NCBI GenBank assembly: GCA_002362105.1
Contig: DETD01000009.1
Coordinates: forward strand, 247,105 to 311,104
Direction: 5' to 3'
Length of the DNA stretch: 64,000 nucleotides
Source: Bacteroidales bacterium UBA3297
GTDB lineage: Bacteria; Bacteroidota; Bacteroidia; Bacteroidales; Paludibacteraceae
A model generated the notes under the pieces. The model saw only the letters and a program-made list of their open reading frames with translations, was not told the origin of the DNA and made no database searches. Both the position numbers and the translations under genes were made by a program. Shown here piece by piece: positions 58,809 to 64,000 of the stretch; the stretch's first letter is position 1; every line of letters starts with the position of its first letter.

Positions 58809-60514
58809 GTATTATGAATAAAGAAGATTGGAATAAAATAACATATGAAGATGTAATTGTTGCTATAGAGAAGTTCAATACAGAACATCCTAGTTACAAT
58901 AAGTCGAGAACAACTTACTTGATTTATAACGGTTTCGACTATCCTGCTAAAGCTATTCGTAAGATTGCTTACAAGGTACATTTTGGAACTGACATTTCGG
59001 TAGACGAATTTTCAGGAGGAGACGAAAGTGTAAGATTTTTTCGGAGGTTAGGCTTCCATGCTGTAAATGAAAACACAGGTCTTGGTATGGACATTAAAAA
59101 GATATCTTCCCGAAAGATGGGAAAAAAATCTACAAAGGATGAATCTATCGTTCATAAAAACAAAGTAATATCAAAAAAGGAAATTGTTATGAAAAAGAAT
59201 GACGGTGAAATTCTGAAAGTCGGAATGGTTTTGGAATGGGATTGTTGTACTGAAGCTGGTTTTCAAAGGATACTTGATACTGCAAAGTCTTCTGATATAG
59301 ATCTTTTAGTCTTCCCTGAATACTGTACACATTACCTTCATGTAGAACACGAGAACTGTTTGTGTGACCATGAACTTAATAATGTTTACGAAAAATGTTT
59401 AGCTGTAAGTAAAGAGATTGTGAAACCGATTGTTTTTGGTTTTGAAGATTCAAAAGGAAGGTTGTATAGTGTTTATGTTAATGCCGATGCTAAAAAAGGT
59501 GAGACTAGAACCCATCGCTACGTTAAACATGTTATGACATCTTACTCTGCGTTTGAAGAAGAAGACTATATGCAGTTTAGTCAGACTCAGTTTACGCCGA
59601 TAGTTCTAAAAAACTTTAAGATAGGGTTGACCATTTGTTACGAATGCGAGTTCCCTGTATTTAGCCGTATGTATGGTTTGCAAGGTGTAGATCTTGTGAT
59701 TAATTGTACAGGTGAGAGTGTTATTGCTCACAAGTGGGGGCTTTTTAACAAGGCTCGTGCTATTGAGAATAAATGTAGCGTTCTTGTAACGATGAAATAC
59801 TCTGTTGATTATGGTAGTGGACGCAAAAGCAGGACTTTTGGTTACAATTCATTAGGGGGAGAATTACTTCCTTATAATATTAATGGCTCTGATAATGAAT
59901 GGGTTAAAGATGGGATTTACGTGTATGAAGTGGGAAAAGCTTGCAACGATACTGAATATACGACGGATAATATAAACGCTGAAAAAGCTGAAAATAAGAA
60001 TCATCAGGTAGATATTCCTGTTAATAATGTTCAAAAACTTATTTTGAAGAGTACAGAAATAGATGAAGGAATATATTGTCATTCGGTTAAGAATAGAAAT
60101 GAAAACCTGATCATTTGTTTAGTAGATGGTATGGATATTTTAGTTCCTGAAAAATTTTTGCCTATGCTCTATAATCCTAAATTGAGGACTATTAAGCACA
60201 AGAGGTATGTTCTTGTAAATAGACATAAACATCTTACAGAGAAAACTCTCGAAGAGACCCTTTCCCCGATATTAAAGGTTCGTGCAATGGAAAACTTTTG
60301 TGTTGTTATTCTCGAATCGGATAACTTCTCCAAGTGTTATCAAACTAGTTTTAATAAGATGTCTCAGTCTGTTATGGCGTCTGGTGATGTCTTTAAAATT
60401 GATATTTCGAGAGCTACTGGACCCGAAGCTACTTGGAAAAATAAAAACAACGACAATATGTTGAAAAAGTGGAGGTCTAATTACGAAATGCTAATTGAAA
60501 AAATCGCAAAATAA
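58805..60514 (+). CDS. ScoMcrA-type head domain fused to a carbon-nitrogen hydrolase (nitrilase) domain
   Basis: A 569-residue protein of uncommon architecture. Residues 10-88 (TYEDVIVAIEKFN, KAIRKIAYKVHFG, DEFSGGDESVRFFRRLGF) resemble the N-terminal head domain seen in ScoMcrA-like modification-dependent nucleases. A Lys/Ser-rich linker follows (about 95-130). Residues 136-385 form a nitrilase-fold domain with a complete catalytic triad: Glu172 (LLVFPEYC), Lys241 (YVKHVMTS) and Cys278 (LTICYECEFP). The last 180 residues lack a known domain. It could hydrolyse an amide or nitrile of a small molecule or modified base, directed by the head domain. The substrate is not known. Overlaps the nuclease gene by 4 bp. 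Confidence 0.75.
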   Translation: MSIMNKEDWNKITYEDVIVAIEKFNTEHPSYNKSRTTYLIYNGFDYPAKAIRKIAYKVHFGTDISVDEFSGGDESVRFFRRLGFHAVNENTGLGMDIKKISSRKMGKKSTKDESIVHKNKVISKKEIVMKKNDGEILKVGMVLEWDCCTEAGFQRILDTAKSSDIDLLVFPEYCTHYLHVEHENCLCDHELNNVYEKCLAVSKEIVKPIVFGFEDSKGRLYSVYVNADAKKGETRTHRYVKHVMTSYSAFEEEDYMQFSQTQFTPIVLKNFKIGLTICYECEFPVFSRMYGLQGVDLVINCTGESVIAHKWGLFNKARAIENKCSVLVTMKYSVDYGSGRKSRTFGYNSLGGELLPYNINGSDNEWVKDGIYVYEVGKACNDTEYTTDNINAEKAENKNHQVDIPVNNVQKLILKSTEIDEGIYCHSVKNRNENLIICLVDGMDILVPEKFLPMLYNPKLRTIKHKRYVLVNRHKHLTEKTLEETLSPILKVRAMENFCVVILESDNFSKCYQTSFNKMSQSVMASGDVFKIDISRATGPEATWKNKNNDNMLKKWRSNYEMLIEKIAK

Positions 60515-60586
60515 GTAAATGATGACTCTTCTTTTGTCCCATCTTACGAAAAAACTAACAAATAGAAACTTTAAATTAAGATATTT

Positions 60587-61327
60587 ATGCATTATCTATT
60601 TACGCTTAGAAACTTCTTGAATGAGAAGGGGTTCTCTTATGATGAGTCTTTAGCGAAGGCGACGGAGTTTCGGGAAAATGGTGGTCAATTTACTTTAAGA
60701 GACCATGTGAAAGCTATGGTTTATTCTCTGCTAACGAACCATCGTAAATGGGTTCAGATTGAAGAACATATACCTGAAATTAACAAGTTGTTTTTCAATT
60801 GGGATGTTGAAAAAATTAAGCAAACACCCGGAGAGTATTTTGCCGAGGGTATAAAAAATGCAAAATGTGGAAACATTTCTACAAACCAACAGATGAGCAA
60901 TTTGTCTTCAAACATCGAGGTCTTGGAAAACATACAGAAGGAATATGGGTCGTTAGATAAGTTTGTATCTTCTGATGAACCTGCTGTTATAAAGGATTTG
61001 CTTTCAAATTCGCCAAAATACAAAATCAAAGGCTTTGGTGAACGGTTGGCGGCTGAATATTTAAGGAATGTTGGTATTGACGATGCAAAATCGGATGTGC
61101 ATCTGACTCGTTTTTTGGGCGCTGACCGAATGGGGACGGGGAAAAATAGTCCGGCTACTATACAGGAGGCCAACGAGCAAATTGAGGCTTTGTCGAAAGA
61201 AACGGGATTGAAAAAATGGCAAATTGACCAGATTATCTGGCAGTTCTGTGCAACTGGTTATGCCGAAGTTTGTACCGCTAAACCAAATTGTCTGGCGTGT
61301 CCTATTAAACAAGTCTGCAATAAATAG
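60587..61327 (+). CDS. EndoIII-like HhH-GPD DNA glycosylase with FeS cluster
   Basis: A 246-residue DNA glycosylase of the HhH-GPD superfamily. The helix-hairpin-helix is at about 148-160 (IKGFGERLAAEYL), the catalytic Asp is Asp170 (SDVHLTRFLG), and a C-terminal FeS loop has Cys229, 235, 238 and 244 (C-x5-C-x2-C-x5-C, one residue shorter than the usual x6). In Nth a Lys in GVGRKTA makes the enzyme a bifunctional lyase; here the position is Arg153 (GFGERLA), suggesting a monofunctional glycosylase. The 90-residue N-terminal part differs from Nth. It lies 72 nt after the nitrilase gene and may excise particular bases from foreign DNA; this is inference. Confidence 0.8.
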   Translation: MHYLFTLRNFLNEKGFSYDESLAKATEFRENGGQFTLRDHVKAMVYSLLTNHRKWVQIEEHIPEINKLFFNWDVEKIKQTPGEYFAEGIKNAKCGNISTNQQMSNLSSNIEVLENIQKEYGSLDKFVSSDEPAVIKDLLSNSPKYKIKGFGERLAAEYLRNVGIDDAKSDVHLTRFLGADRMGTGKNSPATIQEANEQIEALSKETGLKKWQIDQIIWQFCATGYAEVCTAKPNCLACPIKQVCNK

Positions 61328-61527
61328 TGGGGGCTTCTATAAATTAAAGTTTTGATATTTAATAAATTATGCGTATGTTTATGTGTAACATCGCCTTTAC
61401 AAACATGGTTTATAACATATGCAGATACTCGCAGATTCTGAGATACAACTCAGCATGGATAACAGCGTAAATGTACCTCGTGGTTTATGTTGTACAATAT
61501 AAAAATGGGGGGGTAATTTGGACTAAT
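61328..61527. other. AT-rich intergenic region without a recognised gene
   Basis: About 200 nt after the glycosylase gene hold no supportable frame and no intrinsic terminator. The only local structure noted is a short CTGAG/CTCAG stem near 61438-61453. A run of seven Gs lies at 61507-61513. Confidence 0.4.
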
Positions 61528-61535
61528 TACTTTTG
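61528..61535 (+). promoter_or_regulatory. Possible plus-strand promoter -7 element before a structured region
   Basis: TACTTTTG fits TAnnTTTG. A transcript started here would begin near 61543, exactly at the long inverted repeat, and run antisense to the small membrane peptide gene. No -33 TTTG is present at the usual distance. Confidence 0.35.
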
Positions 61536-61544
61536 CATCATAGT

Positions 61545-61614
61545 AATTGTTTGGGCTGTAAAACGTGACCTCTACAGCCTAAACAATTCGATAAAGTGAA
61601 TTTATAGAGGTCAC
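61545..61614. other. Long hairpin whose loop pairs with a downstream segment (pseudoknot-like)
   Basis: Sixteen-base arms (61545-61560 and 61573-61588, one mismatch that is a G-U pair on the plus strand) enclose a 12-nt loop. Ten bases (61565-61574) including most of the loop are perfectly complementary to 61605-61614. There is no T-run on either strand, so this is not an ordinary terminator. It lies at the 3' end of the minus-strand sulfatase/peptide unit, or at the 5' end of a possible plus-strand RNA. Confidence 0.5.
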
Positions 61615-61697
61615 CTCAATTCTTTATTGACAAACTGCAAGAGGAAGACACTTACAACTACTATTACAACGAATATAAGAAGGAATACTGAACTCAT
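61611..61697 (-). CDS. Possible 28-residue membrane peptide downstream of the sulfatase-like gene
   Basis: ATG at 61695-61697, stop at 61611-61613. The peptide MSSVFLLIFVVIVVVSVFLL followed by QFVNKELR is one hydrophobic helix with a charged C-terminal end. It starts 14 nt after the stop codon of the YejM-like gene on the same strand, as a co-translated gene would. Single-helix peptides of this type are either small membrane-protein partners or type I-like toxins. No homologue is recalled. The stop codon lies within the pairing segment of the adjacent pseudoknot-like element. Confidence 0.45.
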   Translation of the reverse strand: MSSVFLLIFVVIVVVSVFLLQFVNKELR

Positions 61698-61711
61698 ATC
61701 TATTCTTGATT

Positions 61712-63568
61712 TTACTGTTTGTAAAAACTTTCTATAGTATTCAGCACTTGTTTAACCCTCTCGCGGTTTAGCGGTTGGTCGGTAAGCTGGTTCAGGTGGC
61801 GGTCGGTTATTTGGTATTCGCCGTCGTAGAAGAGGTCGGTAATGTTACCGTTCTCCTCGGTGATGCCAATGCCGTTATAGCCGTCGCAGACCATATAGTC
61901 GCGTTTGGTGGTGTCGAACAGCGAGCGCCCTACCGTATAGTCGCCTACAGCGTTGGTTACGCCAAGCGCCTCTTGCATCAGTGTCGCAGCCAAGTCGAAG
62001 TGCGAGCTCCAATGGCTGTAGTTGACAGGTTCGCGGTCGGCCGCATAGTAGAGTAGGGGCACTTGTACTTGCTCAGGACTGAAGTCGCCGTTGTGTCCCC
62101 AGAAATTCTTGTTATTCTCGTTAAATTCCTGTCCGTGGTCGCCTGTTACAATAACAATGGTGTTCTCCATCATCTTCTCGTCCTCAAGCGCCTTTATCAC
62201 TTCGGCAAAATAGCCGTCGAGGTAGTAGAGCATGTTTTTATATAGGTTGAGGAACGGGGTCGGCTCGGTACTGTTGTTAACCTCTAGGTAGAGGGGCGCC
62301 TCCCATGTTGGTTGGAATGGTGCTTTATATTCGCTGCTGTCGGGCAGAATCATGCTGTGTAGCGAGTCGAAGAACAGGAGCGAGAAGATAGGCTTCTTGC
62401 TCTTGTTGTCTTTTATGCCGGCAATAAAGTTTCTTGCCAGATTGCGGTCGCGTTCCCATGCCTTGCTGCCTTCTGTGGCTCCGCATTGTTCTGGCACTTT
62501 GCAGAGGGCGTTCTTGTCGAAAGCGGGGTTCTGCATCGATGCGCTAGGGTAAATCCTTATATCGTAGTTGTCCTTTATAAGTTCGTCAACCAGCACAGGG
62601 CTGATGTTCTGCTCCATAAAGTCATACCAATAGGTGCCAGGAAGACCGTAGAACATGCTGAAAACGCCGTTTCTGGTACAGTTGCCTCCGCTATAGTGGT
62701 GGCTGAACTGGCTGCACTTTTTTGAAAATTGGTAGATGTTGGGGCAGTTGGTGCTGTCCATGCTGTTGTAGGTCCACGAGTCCAGCACTATCATCACTAT
62801 ATTTTTACCGCCACCATTGCCCTTAATAGCCTGTTTCGGGTAGTTGTATTGGTGGTGGCGTAGTTCGAGCTGGTATTTCAGCGGTGCCTCTATTCCCATT
62901 GCCACCAGTTGGCTGTTTATATTGAGGGGTTTGCAGAGGGGGAAGTAGCGGTCGCTGCGTGTAATTGTCCGTACGTCTTTAGCGGCGGCAACAGCGTGTA
63001 CTATCTGGCAAGTGGCGTATATGCCGATTAGTGTCAGAGCCAGCGCCATTTGCTTTTTTAGTTGTATCTTTTCGGCCAGTTTGTAGCCAATTTTGAACAA
63101 TAGAATTTGGAAAAGGAACAGCAGTGAGATGATGACGAATGCGGCAATCCACATAGCCGTGCTCAACTCAAACACTTGTCCGGCTCCCGGACCCAGCAGT
63201 TGTTCCGTTACCGTGCTGTTGAAGTGGAAACGGTATAGAAAATAGATGTACGAGTCTAACAGAATAAACACCAGAAAAACACCGTAGGCGATGGATCCGC
63301 CTACCATGCAGGCCTTTTTCGCATGCTTTGTGCAGAGCAACGCCAAGGGCAGAAATACGACAAGGAAGGGCAGAAGCGAGATAAAGAAAAAGTGGGTGAC
63401 CGAGAAACTGTACAGATAGCATGTTTCGCCAATGCCTTCTGTTGGTGCTGTTACCGCAAGGTAGTGGTAGGAAATCAGGTTTACGATTAGTGCGTTTAGG
63501 GTAGCCATCCATAAACCGGCTTTTAACAGCATTCGGCTTGTTTGTGGAATCTCTTTTTCGTTGCTCAT
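61712..63568 (-). CDS. YejM/PbgA-like inner-membrane sulfatase-fold protein
   Basis: A 618-residue membrane protein with the layout of E. coli YejM/PbgA: five predicted helices (about 17-37, 55-79, 86-110, 137-160, 174-196) and then a periplasmic sulfatase-fold domain. Matching segments are MIVLDSWTYNSM (Asp263), HHYSGGNCTRNGVFSMFYGLPG (Thr298), VIVTGDHGQEFNE near 474 and FWGHNGDFSPEQVQVPLLYY near 487. E. coli YejM controls LPS synthesis and has a degraded active site. Here Asp263, Thr298 and the DH and H ligands are all present, so this protein may be an active phospho- or phosphoethanolamine-type hydrolase/transferase. The start at 63568 follows a promoter element by about 24 nt. Confidence 0.85.
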   Translation of the reverse strand: MSNEKEIPQTSRMLLKAGLWMATLNALIVNLISYHYLAVTAPTEGIGETCYLYSFSVTHFFFISLLPFLVVFLPLALLCTKHAKKACMVGGSIAYGVFLVFILLDSYIYFLYRFHFNSTVTEQLLGPGAGQVFELSTAMWIAAFVIISLLFLFQILLFKIGYKLAEKIQLKKQMALALTLIGIYATCQIVHAVAAAKDVRTITRSDRYFPLCKPLNINSQLVAMGIEAPLKYQLELRHHQYNYPKQAIKGNGGGKNIVMIVLDSWTYNSMDSTNCPNIYQFSKKCSQFSHHYSGGNCTRNGVFSMFYGLPGTYWYDFMEQNISPVLVDELIKDNYDIRIYPSASMQNPAFDKNALCKVPEQCGATEGSKAWERDRNLARNFIAGIKDNKSKKPIFSLLFFDSLHSMILPDSSEYKAPFQPTWEAPLYLEVNNSTEPTPFLNLYKNMLYYLDGYFAEVIKALEDEKMMENTIVIVTGDHGQEFNENNKNFWGHNGDFSPEQVQVPLLYYAADREPVNYSHWSSHFDLAATLMQEALGVTNAVGDYTVGRSLFDTTKRDYMVCDGYNGIGITEENGNITDLFYDGEYQITDRHLNQLTDQPLNRERVKQVLNTIESFYKQ

Positions 63569-63591
63569 ATATTTTTTGTAAATCGATATCG

Positions 63592-63599
63592 CAAAAATA
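63592..63599 (-). promoter_or_regulatory. Promoter -7 element of the YejM-like gene
   Basis: TATTTTTG on the minus strand (complement of 63592-63599) fits TAnnTTTG, 23 nt before the ATG. Confidence 0.5.
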
Positions 63600-63633
63600 C
63601 AAATTATAATTAGTTAGTTTAGTTTCGTGCAAA

Positions 63634-63667
63634 CAAAAAAGCGGTCGCCCTATAAAAGGACGACCGC
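63634..63667 (-). terminator. Intrinsic terminator of pckA
   Basis: Arms GCGGTCG (63641-63647) and CGACCGC (63661-63667) are followed on the minus strand by a T-run (complement of 63635-63640). It lies about 33 nt beyond the pckA stop codon. Confidence 0.8.
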
Positions 63668-63700
63668 CATACTTCTATTTAAACTCTATTGGAATTCAAA

Positions 63701-64000
63701 TTAGAGCTGAGGACCAGCAGCAACCAAAGCCTTACCAGCTTCGTTACCACAGTACTTAACGAAGTTCTTCTGGAAACGTTCAGCCAAATCCTTAGCCTTA
63801 ACTTCCCATTCAGCTGCAGAAGCGTAAGTGTCGCGTGGATCAAGGATACCAGCGTTTACGCCTGGCAATGAAGTAGGAACTTCGAAGTTGAACATAGGGA
63901 TCTTCTTGGTGTCAGCCTTCAAGATGTCACCAGAAAGGATAGCGTCGATGATACCACGGGTATCAGGGATAGAGATACGCTTGCCGGTACCGTTCCAACC
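63701..64000 (-). CDS. pckA: Phosphoenolpyruvate carboxykinase (ATP), C-terminal part
   Basis: Partial gene: the last 99 codons and the stop are in the window and the rest lies beyond position 64000. The visible part reads GWNGTGKRISIPDTRGIIDAI, then KKIPMFNFEVPTSLPGV, LDPRDTYASAAEWEVKAKDLA and the C terminus KYCGNEAGKALVAAGPQL, which is typical of the ATP-dependent PEP carboxykinase. The enzyme interconverts oxaloacetate and PEP plus CO2, and in gut Bacteroidales it mainly fixes CO2 towards succinate. A terminator follows. Confidence 0.95.
   Translation of the reverse strand, partial: GWNGTGKRISIPDTRGIIDAILSGDILKADTKKIPMFNFEVPTSLPGVNAGILDPRDTYASAAEWEVKAKDLAERFQKNFVKYCGNEAGKALVAAGPQL

Noticed and set aside
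61545..61588. Long hairpin considered as an ordinary intrinsic terminator
   Set aside because: No T-run follows on either strand, and the loop has a 10-bp partner downstream, which ordinary terminators do not have.

Overview
The window reads as a chromosomal segment of a gut- or oral-type member of the order Bacteroidales. Four things point there. Many exported proteins carry type IX secretion (T9SS) sorting domains: type A with a PNP motif and type B with a TPNNDGVND motif. Intergenic regions hold Bacteroides-type promoters, with a TTTG element about 20 nt before TAnnTTTG. Shine-Dalgarno sites are largely absent. Housekeeping proteins are of Bacteroidales type. No rRNA, tRNA, CRISPR array or complete insertion sequence was seen.

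Layout. At 0.1-6.6 kb, minus-strand units carry phoH-purC, two secreted proteins, and a sugar porter with a nitroreductase lipoprotein. At 6.9-21.2 kb, the plus strand carries a 2180-residue T9SS type B surface protein, pepD, an MBL-fold hydrolase, and a three-gene operon of two BspA-like leucine-rich-repeat proteins and a 934-residue lipoprotein. At 21.2-24.7 kb, an unusual ThiD-like/AraC fusion is divergent from dnaK. At 24.7-27.5 kb lies a decayed accessory patch: an AlbA_2/RecG-like remnant, a DUF4143 ATPase with apparent operators, a DUF1016 remnant and a chloramphenicol-acetyltransferase-like gene. At 27.6-30.1 kb are an orphan protein and a secreted metallophosphoesterase. At 30.3-37.8 kb is an AT-rich restriction island (Dcm methylase, MORC/MutL-like ATPase, Z1 ATPase, DUF4420 PD-(D/E)XK nuclease, unknown 254-aa protein) preceded by a methylase remnant and a possible structured RNA. 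At 38-51.4 kb are core and cell-surface genes: a Cthe_2159-like beta-helix protein, DUF4197, a glycosyltransferase, a flavin reductase, a DEDD exonuclease, grpE-dnaJ, apbE, trmD, an MscS channel and a small porin-like protein. At 51.4-55.2 kb is a T9SS operon with a gingipain-like C25 peptidase. At 55.3-57.6 kb are an AAA ATPase/nuclease and a second beta-barrel protein. At 57.66-61.33 kb is an AT-rich five- or six-component locus. At 61.5-64 kb are a YejM/PbgA-like sulfatase-fold membrane protein, a possible 28-aa membrane peptide and the 3' end of pckA.

The strongest candidate for an undescribed system is 57.66-61.33 kb: a structured-RNA candidate, a small HTH protein, a possible single-TM peptide, a PD-(D/E)XK-like nuclease, a protein joining a ScoMcrA-type N-terminal head to a carbon-nitrogen hydrolase, and an EndoIII-like glycosylase without the usual catalytic lysine. 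The arrangement suggests defence directed at modified DNA, but this is inference. Other notable signals are sigma-54-type promoters before both dnaK and grpE-dnaJ, an apparently catalytically dead ThiD domain fused to AraC, and an H-type pseudoknot in the leader of the C25 operon.
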